Shown here: positions 1 to 8,370 of the stretch, in pieces | Layout: each line of letters starts with the position of its first letter | Numbering within the stretch: the stretch's first letter is position 1 | Origin: Nesterenkonia marinintestina | GTDB taxonomy: Bacteria > Actinomycetota > Actinomycetes > Actinomycetales > Micrococcaceae | DNA length: 64,000 nucleotides | Reading direction: 5' to 3' | Assembly: GCF_025420485.1 (NCBI RefSeq) | Contig: NZ_JAOEFD010000001.1 | Coordinates: forward strand, 372,001 to 436,000 | Program-made: the position numbers and the translations under genes | Notes under the pieces: generated by a model | Told to the model about the DNA's origin: nothing | What the model saw: only the letters and a program-made list of their open reading frames with translations | Databases searched by the model: none

Positions 1-1194
1 CCGGCGTCCGTCGGACTCGAGGATCAGATCGCCGGGCGATTCGAAGGTTCCGGCGAACCACGAGCCGACCATCACCTGGCTCGCACCCGCGGCCAGAGCC
101 AGGGCGACGTCACGGGGATGCCGGACCCCTCCGTCGGCCCAGATCCGCCCGCCCTGCTGACGGGCCGCCGCGGCGCACTCCATCACCGCGGAGAACTGCG
201 GCCGGCCGACCGCCGTCATCATCCGCGTGGTGCACATCGCGCCGGGACCCACACCGACCTTGGCGATGTCCGCCCCGGCGGCCATCAGATCCCGGACGCC
301 GTCGGCGGTGACCACGTTGCCGGCCACCACCGGCACGGTGCGGCCGTGGGCGTCGACCACCCGGCGCACTGCCTCCAGGGCGTCGAACATCTTCCGCTGA
401 TGGCCGTGGGCGGTGTCGACCACGAGCACATCGCTGCCGGACTCCAGCAGGGTCTCGGCACGTCCGGCGACGTCGCCGTTGATCCCGACCGCCGTGGCGA
501 CCCGCAGACGGCCCGCATCGTCGAGGGCCGGACGGTACATCGTCGAACGCAGCGCGCCTCGGGGCGTGAGCACTCCGGCCAGTCGACCGTCCGAGGCCGT
601 GACCGGCGCGAAGTCGGCGCCGACCGCGTCCATCTGGGTGAAGGCCCGCTCCAGACCCTCGTGCAGCCGCTCCGCGTCGAAGGGCGAATCCTCGGTGAGC
701 CCGAGCTCGTCCTCGGTGAATCGGACCTGCGGCATCCGCATGACCGAACCGGCGGTGGAGAAGCGGTCGAGCCCGACGCAGTCGGCCGCCGCCACGACGC
801 CGGCCAGGCGCATCTCATCGTCGACGACGCACACCGCAGGGTGGCTCCGCCTGTCCAGCAGGTGCAGCACGTCGAGCAGAGTGTCGCGCGGGGCCACCCG
901 CAGCGCGGTGTCGAAGACGGGGTGCGATGCCTTGACCCGGGAGACCACCTGGCGGACCACCTCGGACGGGACGTCCTGCGGGAGCACGCCGAGCCCCCCT
1001 CGGCGGGCCATCGTCTCGACCATGCGCCGACCGGTGACCGCCGTCATATTGGCGGAGACCAGCGGAATCCCCGCACCGGTGCCGTCGTCGGGAGCGATGT
1101 CCACCTCGGTGCGGGACATGGCCTCGGACCGCGACGGCACGAGGAAGACGTCGGAGTACGTGAGATCTGTGATGGGTTCGTTCAGCAGACGCAT
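1..1194 (-). CDS. guaB1: GuaB1-family IMP dehydrogenase-like protein / GMP reductase (C-terminus beyond window)
   Basis: An IMPDH/GMPR-family TIM-barrel protein; 398 residues are visible and the C-terminus runs off the left edge. It begins [24 protein letters not shown]-domain pair lies about residues 95-220. The nucleotide-binding glycines and catalytic loop [11 protein letters not shown] carry the active-site cysteine at 321. Actinobacterial GuaB1 proteins differ from the true IMPDH GuaB2, and the mycobacterial one was shown to act as a GMP reductase (GMP to IMP, purine salvage); that function is inferred here by family. The start ATG is divergent from kgd, and a TATCGT at 1239-1234 could be its -10 box. 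Family length suggests that about 80 residues are missing. Confidence 0.9.
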   Translation of the reverse strand, partial: MRLLNEPITDLTYSDVFLVPSRSEAMSRTEVDIAPDDGTGAGIPLVSANMTAVTGRRMVETMARRGGLGVLPQDVPSEVVRQVVSRVKASHPVFDTALRVAPRDTLLDVLHLLDRRSHPAVCVVDDEMRLAGVVAAADCVGLDRFSTAGSVMRMPQVRFTEDELGLTEDSPFDAERLHEGLERAFTQMDAVGADFAPVTASDGRLAGVLTPRGALRSTMYRPALDDAGRLRVATAVGINGDVAGRAETLLESGSDVLVVDTAHGHQRKMFDALEAVRRVVDAHGRTVPVVAGNVVTADGVRDLMAAGADIAKVGVGPGAMCTTRMMTAVGRPQFSAVMECAAAARQQGGRIWADGGVRHPRDVALALAAGASQVMVGSWFAGTFESPGDLILESDGRR

Positions 1195-1250
1195 GGCGGG
1201 AGGGGAACCTCTTCGTCGTCGGGAGCATCAGACACGATACCCGGTGCAGT

Positions 1251-1279
1251 GGCGACCACGTCACCGAAGTCATTATGCT
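1251..1279 (+). promoter_or_regulatory. Candidate kgd promoter
   Basis: TATGCT at 1274-1279 is a good -10 box, with a weak -35-like TGGCGA about 18 bases upstream. It would give kgd a leader of about 180 bases. The rest of the 1195-1468 gap holds no other convincing gene. Confidence 0.4.
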
Positions 1280-1468
1280 GGGACCGATGAGCGCTAGGGA
1301 TCGTCAGGGTCGCCCTCGGCCCGCGACCGAGGAGCGACGAAGCTTCTCAGTCGCACCCCTGCGCCCGAAGGGTCCGCGTGGTCGTCCGGCGGGCCGACGG
1401 CCCGTACGTCCGGGATGCGGGTCCTTGGGAATCCGGAGAGAACACACCATGGAAGAGGCGTATCCAAC

Positions 1469-4400
1469 GTGCCAGATCTAACGTCCAGCCGACTCGCGGA
1501 GGAGTTCCCCGGAAACGAATGGTTGGTCGCCGACCTGTACGACAGGTTCAAGGACGACCCCGGCTCCGTGGACCGCAAGTGGGCAGACATCTTCCGTCGG
1601 CTCGAGGATGAGTCGACGGAGGCCTCTGCGGACCGCGGGTCCGACTCGGACGGGAAGTCGGGGCAGGACGATGCGCGCTCCGGCTCATCGAGGTCGTCGT
1701 CCTCGGACTCGGAGTCTTCGCAGGGGGACTCCGGCACGGATCCGGCCGCGTCCGACGAGACCACGCCGAGCACGGCCACTCCGGCCGACCCCGACGCGGC
1801 CCAGCGCCCGGACTCCGAGAAGTCTGGGGGGAAGTCCGGGGGGAAGTCCGGGGGGAAGACCTCCGAGGACTCAGGGAAGGACTCGGCCAAGACGTCCTCC
1901 AAGAGTTCGTCCAAGAGTTCGTCGAAGAGCACGTCCAAGGGCTCGGACGAGCGCGACGACGAGGGCTCGGACAAGAGCTCTAAGTCGCACAAGGCGCCGA
2001 AGAAGCCCTCGACCCGCCGCTCAGGCGGCTCCGGATCGAAGCCCATCCCTTCCGAGCCCACGCCGGCATCCACCGAGCGGACCGAGGAGAAGCAGGACGA
2101 GGTCACCCAGCTCAAGGGGATCTCCAAGGCGATCGCCGCGAACATGGACGCCTCGCTCAGCGTCCCCACGGCCACCACCGTCCGTGCGGTGCCGGCCAAG
2201 CTGCTCATCGACAACCGCGTGGTGATCAACAATCACCTGCGGCGCACCCGCGGCGGCAAGGTCTCCTTCACCCATCTCATCGGCTACGCCATGCTCAAGG
2301 CGCTGCGGGCCCACCCGTCGATGAACGTCACCTATGACGTCCAGGATGATCGCCCCGTGGCCGTCCAGCCCGCCCACGTGAACTTCGGCCTCGCCATCGA
2401 CATGCCCCGCCCCGACGGCACCCGGGCCCTGGTGGTCCCGAACATCAAGGCCGCCGAGGACATGAGCTTCACCGACTTCTGGGCCGGATACGACGACGTC
2501 GTCTCCCGCGCCCGGGACAACAAGCTCACCCCGAACGACTACGCGGGCACCACGGTCTCGCTGACCAATCCCGGCGGCATCGGCACCGTGCACTCGGTGC
2601 CGCGGCTGTCCAAGGGGCAGGCCTGCATCGTCGGAGTCGGAGCCCTCGAGTATCCCGCCGAGTTCCAGGGTGCGTCGGAGAAGACCCTGCACAAGCTGGC
2701 GGTCTCCAAGATCATCACCCTGACCTCGACCTACGACCACCGGGTCATCCAGGGCGCGGGCTCCGGCGAGTTCCTCAAGACCATCCACGAGCTGCTGCTG
2801 GGCAAGGACGGCTTCTACGAGGAGGTCTTCCAGTCCCTGCGCATCCCCCACCAGCCGGTGCGGTGGTCGGCCGACATCCAGGTCAACCCCGAAGAGCAGA
2901 TCAACAAGGTGGCCCGGATCCAACAGCTCATCCACGCCTACCGCGAGCGGGGCCACCTGATGGCCTCCGCGGACCCGCTGGAGTACCGGATGCGCGACCA
3001 TCCGGACCTCGAGATCGAGAGCCACGGTCTGACCCTCTGGGACCTCGACCGCGATTGGCCGACCGGCGGCTTCGGCGGAAAGCAGAGCCTGCCCCTGCGC
3101 AACATCCTCGGAGTGCTCCGCGACACCTACTGCCGGAACACCGGCATCGAATACATGCACATCCAGTCGCCCGAGGAGCGGCGCTGGTTCCAGGACGAGA
3201 TCGAGCACCCCTACGAGAAGCCCTCCCGCGACGAGCAGTTCCGCATCCTGGGTCGGCTCAACGCCGCCGAGGCGTTCGAGACGTTCCTGCAGACCAAGTT
3301 CGTCGGACAGAAGCGGTTCTCCTTGGAGGGCGGCGAGTCCCTGATCCCGCTGCTCGACGTGATCCTCTCCGAAGCGGCCGACGAGGGACTCGACGAGGTC
3401 ACCATCGGCATGGCCCACCGCGGTCGGCTCAACGTGCTGGCCAACATCGCCGGCAAGACCTACGCCCAGATCTTCCGCGAGTTCGAAGGCCGTGACTTCG
3501 GCACCGGCTCCGGAGACGTGAAGTACCACCTGGGCACCCGCGGAGAGTTCACCTCCGACCGGGGCAACTCCACGTCGGTGTATCTGGCGGCCAACCCCTC
3601 GCACCTGGAAGCGGTCAATCCCGTCCTCGAGGGAGTCACCCGGGCGATGCAGGACCGGCTGGACCGCGGGTCGAGCAGCCTGAACTCGTTCTCGGTGCTG
3701 CCGCTGCTGGTCCACGGCGACGCCGCCTTCGCCGGCCAGGGCGTGGTCATGGAGACGCTCAACCTCTCCCAGCTGCGCGGCTACCGCACCGGCGGCACCG
3801 TCCACGTGGTGGTCAACAACCAGGTCGGATTCACCACCGCGCCGCAGTCGGGCCGTTCGATGACCTACTGCACGGACATGGCCCTGGCCATCCAGGCCCC
3901 GGTCTTCCACGTCAACGGCGACGACCCCGAGTCCGTCGCCCGGGTGGCCGACCTGGCGTTCCGCTACCGGCAGCGGTTCAACAAGGACGTCGTCATCGAC
4001 CTGGTGTGCTACCGCCGGCGCGGTCACAACGAGGGCGACGATCCGTCGATGACGCAGCCGAAGATGTACAACCTCATCGAGGCCAAGCGCTCCACCCGCA
4101 AGCTCTACACGGAGAACCTGGTCGGACGAGGTGACATCACCCAGGAGGAGGCCGACCAGGCGCTGCAGGACTTCCGTCAGCGGCTGGAGCGGGTCTTCAC
4201 CGAGACCAACGCCGCCCAGACCCAGCCTGTACCCACCGTCGGTGAGGACGGCGGAGCCCTGGCGCCGACGGCGAGCGAGGTCGAGGACGAGGCCCCCGGC
4301 CGCGCGGAGGACGACACGGCGATCTCAGCCGAGACCCTGGCCCACATCGGTGAGGTCCACACGAACATCCCCGAAGGCTTCACTCCGCACCCGAAGCTGA

Positions 4401-5473
4401 AGTCGCTGCTCGAGAAGCGGGCCAAGATGGCCCGCGAAGGCGCGATCGATTGGGGCTTCGCCGAGATCGCCGCCTTCGGGTCGCTGCTCATGGAGGGCAA
4501 CGAAGTGCGCATGTCGGGGCAGGACTCGCGCCGCGGCACGTTCGTCCAGCGTCACGCGGTCTTCCACGATCGGGAGAACGGCGACGAGTGGTACCCGCTG
4601 AAGAACCTCACCGAGGATCAGGGTCGGCTGTTCATCTATGACTCGCTGCTCTCCGAGTTCGCCGCACTCGGCTTCGAGTACGGCTACTCGGTGGAGAACC
4701 CGAACTCGCTGGTGCTGTGGGAGGCGCAGTTCGGCGACTTCGTCAACGGTGCCCAGACGATCATCGACGAGTTCGTCGCCACCGCCGAGCAGAAGTGGGG
4801 GCAGCGGTCCTCGGTGGTCATGCTGCTCCCCCACGGCTACGAGGGGCAGGGACCAGACCACTCGTCAGGCCGGCCCGAGCGGTTCCTCCAGCTCTGTGCC
4901 GAGGACAACATGACCGTGGTCATCCCCTCGACCGGGGCGAACTACTTCCACCTGCTGCGTCGTCAGGCGGTCGCCCGCCCGCGGCGTCCGCTGATCGTGT
5001 TCTCCCCCAAGCAGCTGCTGCGGCTGAAGGCGGCGGCGAACTCGGTGGAGGACTTCACCGAGGGGACGTTCCAGAAGGTCATCGGCGACACCACGGTGGA
5101 GAAGTCGAAGGTCCGGCGTGTGCTGATCGTCTCGGGTCGCCTCTACTACGACCTGGAGACCACCCGCAGCAAGCACGACGACGAGAGCACGGCCATCGTC
5201 CGACTGGAGCAGCTCTACCCGATGCCGGTCGAGGAGCTGCAGGCGGAGCTGGACTCCTACCCGGAGGACGCGGAGTTCGTGTACGTCCAGGATGAGCCGT
5301 TCAACCAGGGGCCGTGGCCGTTCATGTACGTGAACTTCCTTCCGCTGCTGACCAAGGAGCTCGACCTGATCTCCCGCTCGGAGTCGGCCGCGACGTCGGT
5401 GGGACAGGCAAAGCGCCACGCTCGGGAGCTCGACTCCCTGCTGGCCCAGGCCTTCCCGCACCTGGACCTGTGA
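1469..5473 (+). CDS. kgd: Multifunctional 2-oxoglutarate decarboxylase/dehydrogenase (E1-E2 fusion)
   Basis: TCA-cycle enzyme joining a succinyltransferase (E2) and a thiamine-diphosphate E1 domain in one chain of 1334 residues. The N-terminal anchor (FPGNEWLVADLYDRF) is typical of actinobacterial Kgd. Residues about 50-210 are an unusually long Ser/Lys/Asp-rich linker with tandem repeats. E2 spans about 215-450 with the catalytic YDHRVIQG (His424). E1 follows, with the ThDP-Mg motif around NGDD (817-819). As in other members, no lipoyl domain is present, so the lipoyl group must come from another E2. The start is taken as GTG 1469, which has GGAAGAGG about 10 bases upstream and gives the family N-terminus; an upstream in-frame GTG-type start gives 18 unlikely extra residues. 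Monocistronic by appearance. Confidence 0.96.
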   Translation: MPDLTSSRLAEEFPGNEWLVADLYDRFKDDPGSVDRKWADIFRRLEDESTEASADRGSDSDGKSGQDDARSGSSRSSSSDSESSQGDSGTDPAASDETTPSTATPADPDAAQRPDSEKSGGKSGGKSGGKTSEDSGKDSAKTSSKSSSKSSSKSTSKGSDERDDEGSDKSSKSHKAPKKPSTRRSGGSGSKPIPSEPTPASTERTEEKQDEVTQLKGISKAIAANMDASLSVPTATTVRAVPAKLLIDNRVVINNHLRRTRGGKVSFTHLIGYAMLKALRAHPSMNVTYDVQDDRPVAVQPAHVNFGLAIDMPRPDGTRALVVPNIKAAEDMSFTDFWAGYDDVVSRARDNKLTPNDYAGTTVSLTNPGGIGTVHSVPRLSKGQACIVGVGALEYPAEFQGASEKTLHKLAVSKIITLTSTYDHRVIQGAGSGEFLKTIHELLLGKDGFYEEVFQSLRIPHQPVRWSADIQVNPEEQINKVARIQQLIHAYRERGHLMASADPLEYRMRDHPDLEIESHGLTLWDLDRDWPTGGFGGKQSLPLRNILGVLRDTYCRNTGIEYMHIQSPEERRWFQDEIEHPYEKPSRDEQFRILGRLNAAEAFETFLQTKFVGQKRFSLEGGESLIPLLDVILSEAADEGLDEVTIGMAHRGRLNVLANIAGKTYAQIFREFEGRDFGTGSGDVKYHLGTRGEFTSDRGNSTSVYLAANPSHLEAVNPVLEGVTRAMQDRLDRGSSSLNSFSVLPLLVHGDAAFAGQGVVMETLNLSQLRGYRTGGTVHVVVNNQVGFTTAPQSGRSMTYCTDMALAIQAPVFHVNGDDPESVARVADLAFRYRQRFNKDVVIDLVCYRRRGHNEGDDPSMTQPKMYNLIEAKRSTRKLYTENLVGRGDITQEEADQALQDFRQRLERVFTETNAAQTQPVPTVGEDGGALAPTASEVEDEAPGRAEDDTAISAETLAHIGEVHTNIPEGFTPHPKLKSLLEKRAKMAREGAIDWGFAEIAAFGSLLMEGNEVRMSGQDSRRGTFVQRHAVFHDRENGDEWYPLKNLTEDQGRLFIYDSLLSEFAALGFEYGYSVENPNSLVLWEAQFGDFVNGAQTIIDEFVATAEQKWGQRSSVVMLLPHGYEGQGPDHSSGRPERFLQLCAEDNMTVVIPSTGANYFHLLRRQAVARPRRPLIVFSPKQLLRLKAAANSVEDFTEGTFQKVIGDTTVEKSKVRRVLIVSGRLYYDLETTRSKHDDESTAIVRLEQLYPMPVEELQAELDSYPEDAEFVYVQDEPFNQGPWPFMYVNFLPLLTKELDLISRSESAATSVGQAKRHARELDSLLAQAFPHLDL
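1823..1858 (+). repeat. Three tandem 12-bp units inside the kgd linker
   Basis: The units read TCYGGGGGGAAG and encode Ser-Gly-Gly-Lys three times. Because each unit is 12 bp, gain or loss keeps the reading frame. Confidence 0.9.
1895..1939 (+). repeat. Second 12-bp-type tandem repeat in the kgd linker
   Basis: Imperfect units of the form TCSAAGAGYWCG encode Ser-Ser-Lys-Ser runs. Same low-complexity linker as the repeat at 1823-1858. Confidence 0.8.
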
Positions 5474-5576
5474 GGCGCAGAGCCGCCTGACCGGGTAACG
5501 TCTAGGGGTGCGACGGCAGCACCGCATCTGCGGCACGCCGTCGCGCCCCTGCATCGCGAAGAGAGGATCGGACGAG

Positions 5577-6176
5577 GTGGATCGCAGCATCAGAATCGTC
5601 GCCGTCGGCAATGAGCTGCTCACCGGTGTGGGCGATCCGCGCGCCCTGGGCTGGTGGGGCCGGGTGCTCGCCAAGACCCCGCGTGAGACCGTCCACGTCG
5701 AGGACTACGTGCTGGCGATGCCCGGAGAAGGCGTGGAGGCGCTGTCCCACCGATGGCAGGCCGAGGCGGCGCCCCGGTTCTCGGCCGAGGCCGAGAACCA
5801 CCTCGTCGTCGCCCTGAACGACACGGATCTCGACGGGCCCTCGAGCTCGGCCCGCTCCCGGCTGAACCTGGCCAATATCCTCGACCGCGCCTCGCAGGAG
5901 GGGATCCGGTGCCTGGCCGTCGGCCCCATCCCCACCCTCGACGCCGAGCGGAACCAGCGGATCTTTGAGCTCAACGCCGCCTACCAGGACGTCGCCATGC
6001 GCCGTTCCCACGTGTACGTGGACACCTACACACCGCTGGTGGACCACGAGCAGTGGCGTCACGACCTCGCGGCGAACGACGGCCGTCCGGGACAGGCTGG
6101 GTACGGGCTCGTCGCCTGGCTGGTGCTGCACCGCGGCTGGTACCAGTGGCTGAAGATGCACGAACCGACCTCCTGA
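5577..6176 (+). CDS. SGNH/GDSL-fold protein with a degenerate active site
   Basis: A 199-residue protein of the GDSL/SGNH hydrolase fold. Block I reads VGNELLTGVGDPRALGW, so the usual GDS (with nucleophile Ser) is GNE at 11-13. Block III keeps Asn-Asp (81-82). Block V reads NDGRPGQAGY (167-176), where the usual Asp-x-x-His lacks the histidine. The nucleophile and catalytic His therefore both appear absent, so lipase/esterase activity should not be assumed. The start is GTG 5577, with GAGAGGA about nine bases upstream; the upstream in-frame start would add 23 arginine-rich residues. A TAACGT at 5496-5501 may be the -10 of its own promoter just after kgd. Substrate unknown. Confidence 0.75.
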   Translation: MDRSIRIVAVGNELLTGVGDPRALGWWGRVLAKTPRETVHVEDYVLAMPGEGVEALSHRWQAEAAPRFSAEAENHLVVALNDTDLDGPSSSARSRLNLANILDRASQEGIRCLAVGPIPTLDAERNQRIFELNAAYQDVAMRRSHVYVDTYTPLVDHEQWRHDLAANDGRPGQAGYGLVAWLVLHRGWYQWLKMHEPTS

Positions 6177-6183
6177 CTCGGCA

Positions 6184-6211
6184 CCCAGTCTGCCGGCCCC
6201 AGTCTGCCGGC
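6184..6211. repeat. Perfect 14-bp tandem duplication
   Basis: CCCAGTCTGCCGGC occurs twice back to back in the gap between the SGNH gene and bL37. No function is evident. Confidence 0.85.
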
Positions 6212-6295
6212 CCTAAGTCCGTCGGCATACGGTCCGAGTCGCCGAGGACCGGTGCCGCTCGGTATGCTGGACTGTGATCGACGAAAGGAGTCCCC

Positions 6296-6370
6296 ATGGG
6301 AAAGCGCGGACGTAAGCGCCGGGACCGTCGGAAGAACAACGCGAACCACGGCAAGCGCCCCAACTCCTGA
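6296..6370 (+). CDS. Ribosomal protein bL37 (24 residues)
   Basis: A tiny basic protein, starting MGKRGRKRRDRRKNNAN and ending HGKRPNS, that matches the actinobacterial large-subunit protein bL37 known from mycobacterial ribosome structures. It has a strong ribosome-binding site (AAAGGAG, 6284-6290) five bases before the ATG. TATGCT at 6263-6268 is a likely -10 box, so it seems to have its own promoter. A perfect palindromic terminator follows. Most gene finders drop it because of its length. It lies next to rsrA-sigR on the opposite strand, a context in which bL37 is often met. In known structures it binds rRNA near the peptidyl-transferase region; that role is inferred here. Confidence 0.88.
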   Translation: MGKRGRKRRDRRKNNANHGKRPNS

Positions 6371-6432
6371 GGACCTGCCGGGCCGGTTCGCTCCGACCCC
6401 TGACGACGGTGCCCCTCGAGGCGCACACGAAC

Positions 6433-6468
6433 GCTGAGCCCCCGCCGAGATCTCGGCGGGGGCTCAGC
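6433..6468. terminator. Bidirectional hairpin terminator between bL37 and rsrA
   Basis: A perfect 36-base inverted repeat (18 bases per arm, arm starts GCTGAGCCCCCGCC) lies between the ends of two convergent genes. It lacks a U-tract, as is common in high-GC actinobacteria. Confidence 0.8.
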
Positions 6469-6503
6469 GGCGTCATGGGCCCGGGGACCCGGGACGGCAG
6501 ACC

Positions 6504-6824
6504 TCAGTCCGTGCGGTGACCGGCTTCGACGCGGATCGCACTGATCCGCTCCATGATGGTGACCTTCAGTCCGTCCGGAGCCCGCTCCACGCAGGAGCGG
6601 CGGACCACGGTGCGGATGATGCACTCGAGGTCGTAGTCCTCCGCACAGTCGGGGCAGGCCTCCAGGTGGGACCGCACCTCGTCGATCTCGCTGCGGCTCA
6701 GCGCACCGTCGAGGTAGTGGTAGATCCGCTCCAGCCGCACCCCGGCCTCAGTGGAGTCGGTGTCCTCGGGGGCGCCGCAGCAGCGCTCGTCGGCCGTGCC
6801 GGCGCTCATGTCCTGCTCTGTCAT
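6504..6824 (-). CDS. rsrA: Zinc-binding anti-sigma factor RsrA (mycothiol system)
   Basis: A 106-residue ZAS-family anti-sigma factor. The signature His-x3-Cys-x2-Cys is HLEACPDC (H53, C57, C60); further cysteines at 15, 16, 68 and 78 include candidates for the redox-active pair. In the Streptomyces model RsrA holds sigma-R until disulfide stress forms an intramolecular disulfide, ejects zinc and frees the sigma factor. The ATG overlaps the sigR stop codon (ATGA), so the two are translated in a coupled way, which fits an obligate partner. The downstream ATG at residue 6 is an alternative start. Confidence 0.9.
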   Translation of the reverse strand: MTEQDMSAGTADERCCGAPEDTDSTEAGVRLERIYHYLDGALSRSEIDEVRSHLEACPDCAEDYDLECIIRTVVRRSCVERAPDGLKVTIMERISAIRVEAGHRTD

Positions 6825-7522
6825 GCGTCAGCCTCCTGCTTCCTGAAGCCTCGCTCACGGGCGTAGTCGGTCAGCAGCCCGCGCAGCAGCTTGCGGCCCC
6901 GATGCAGCCGGGACATCACCGTGCCGATGGGGATGTCGAGGATCTGGGCGATCTCCTTATAGGCGAAGCCCTCGACGTCGGAGAAGTACACCGCCAGACG
7001 GAACTCCTCCGGGATCTGCTGCAGCGCGTCCTTGATGTCGGAGTCCGGAAGGTGGTCCAGCGCCTCGGCCTCGGCGGACCGCAGCCCGGTGGAGGTGTGC
7101 TCGGCGGCCTGCGCCATCTGCCAGTCCTCGACCTGCTCCGTGTTGGCCTGCTGCGGCTGGCGCTGCCTCTTCCGGTAGATGTTGATGTAGGTGTTGGTCA
7201 GGATCCGGTACAGCCAGGCCTTCAGATTCGTGCCGGGCCTGTACTGGTGGAAGGCCGAGTAGGCCTTGGTGTACGCCTCCTGGACCAGGTCCTCGGCGTC
7301 CTGCGGATTGCGCGTCATCCGCAGCGCCGCCGAATACAGCTGGTCGACGTACTGCATCGCGTCACGCTCGAATCGGAGCCGACGCTGGGCGTCGGTCTCC
7401 GTCGCCACGTCGACGTGCGCTGAGTCTTCTCGGTCCTCTGCGTCTTCTGCGGTCACTTCGCGATCCTCCATCACAGGAGAGTCTACGCGCGTGCCCGTCG
7501 CGGCCTCCGCAGTGATCGTCAT
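6821..7522 (-). CDS. sigR: ECF sigma factor SigR/SigH (thiol-oxidative stress)
   Basis: Group 4 sigma factor: region 2 about residues 52-120 ([34 protein letters not shown]) and region 4 about 163-222 (helix-turn-helix [21 protein letters not shown]). It directs thioredoxin, mycothiol and proteolysis genes in the Streptomyces and mycobacterial models. The start was set at ATG 7522 because a consensus sigma-R promoter ends eight bases upstream, predicting a leaderless transcript; this gives 233 residues with an acidic N-terminal extension of about 45. Alternative starts are ATG 7588 (longer, needing an upstream promoter) and ATG 7471. In Streptomyces a longer, unstable sigma-R isoform comes from a similar second start, so both products are possible here. 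Operon with rsrA. Confidence 0.9.
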   Translation of the reverse strand: MTITAEAATGTRVDSPVMEDREVTAEDAEDREDSAHVDVATETDAQRRLRFERDAMQYVDQLYSAALRMTRNPQDAEDLVQEAYTKAYSAFHQYRPGTNLKAWLYRILTNTYINIYRKRQRQPQQANTEQVEDWQMAQAAEHTSTGLRSAEAEALDHLPDSDIKDALQQIPEEFRLAVYFSDVEGFAYKEIAQILDIPIGTVMSRLHRGRKLLRGLLTDYARERGFRKQEADA

Positions 7523-7530
7523 ATCCTGGG

Positions 7531-7558
7531 CAACCACGCTCCGGGCGCGCTGATTCCC
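7531..7558 (-). promoter_or_regulatory. Sigma-R-type promoter (autoregulation of sigR)
   Basis: On the reverse strand GGGAAT (7558-7553) is followed after exactly 18 bases by GTTG (7534-7531). This is the consensus of sigma-R/sigma-H promoters. Transcription would begin at or next to the A of ATG 7522. Confidence 0.8.
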
Positions 7559-7726
7559 GTCGGCGGCAGGATTGGGTAGATTGTTCATCGGACGCCTGTC
7601 GAGCGGACTCCGCTCGCACGGATCCTGTCCGACGGGGAGACGTCCCACGTCAGCCCGTCGGCAGGTCGCACTTCAGGTCCGCCGGGCGGCATGGCCGTCG
7701 CACCGGAACCGCCACAGGAGGATGAC

Positions 7727-8362
7727 ATGTCTCTGACCCGCAAGATCGCCCGCCCGCTGCTCGGCGCCGCCTTCGTCGCCGAGGGGATCGGCCGCCTGCG
7801 TCACTCCGGAGAGGCCGGCGACAAGCTGGAGTCCTCGTTGCAGGAGCTCGAGTCGATGGTGCCGCAGGCCGAGCAGGTGACCGGCAATCCGCAGCGGACC
7901 GCTCAGGTGCTGGGCGGCGTCGAGGTCGCCGCCGGGGCGGCGCTGGCCATCGGCAGGTTCCCGCGCACCGCCGCCTGCGTGCTCTCCGGGGTCCAGCTGG
8001 TGAACACCTACGTCGAGTACCGGGGCGCCCAGCTCGACGACGTCGGAGATCTGCAGTCCCAGCGGGCCACGCTGCTGAAGAACCTCGCGATCCTCGGCGG
8101 ACTGAAGATCGCCTCGGTGGACCTGGCCGGACGCCCGTCCCTGTCCTGGCGCGCTGAGCACCTGGCCAAGGACATGAAGAAGAACGGCACCGCGTTCCGC
8201 GACAAGACCATCAAGTGGGCCGAGGACCTCGGCGACGACGCCGTGAAGTCTGCCAAGGCCTTCGAGCGTGACGCGTCCAAGACCTTCAAGCGGGCCGAGC
8301 GCGACGCCAAGCGGTCGATCAAGCAGGCGGCCCGGGAGGCGGAGAAGAAGGTGGACTCCTGA
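7727..8362 (+). CDS. DoxX-family membrane protein with charged C-terminal tail
   Basis: A 211-residue protein. The N-terminal part (SLTRKIARPLLGAAFVAEG) and hydrophobic segments up to about residue 130 match the DoxX family of small four-helix membrane proteins, whose roles are mostly unknown (some are tied to quinone, thiol or oxidative-stress functions). From about residue 140 a lysine/glutamate/alanine-rich amphipathic tail (FERDASKTFKRAERDAK) follows, which could lie along the membrane or form a coiled coil. The start ATG 7727 has CAGGAGG six bases upstream; the earlier in-frame ATG has no such site. It is divergent from sigR, nine bases before aroA. Confidence 0.75.
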   Translation: MSLTRKIARPLLGAAFVAEGIGRLRHSGEAGDKLESSLQELESMVPQAEQVTGNPQRTAQVLGGVEVAAGAALAIGRFPRTAACVLSGVQLVNTYVEYRGAQLDDVGDLQSQRATLLKNLAILGGLKIASVDLAGRPSLSWRAEHLAKDMKKNGTAFRDKTIKWAEDLGDDAVKSAKAFERDASKTFKRAERDAKRSIKQAAREAEKKVDS

Positions 8363-8370
8363 GCCGCACC

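Noticed and set aside
1409-1450. Sigma-R promoter in the kgd leader (GGGAAT near 1423)
   Set aside because: No GTT is found at 17-19 bases downstream.
2021-4027. Long reverse-strand open frame of 668 codons opposite kgd
   Set aside because: It is a shadow of the high-GC kgd gene; its translation shows no domain and the forward frame has a complete Kgd.
6184-6211. Attachment site or transposon end
   Set aside because: The 14-bp duplication has no inverted repeats, integrase or tRNA next to it.
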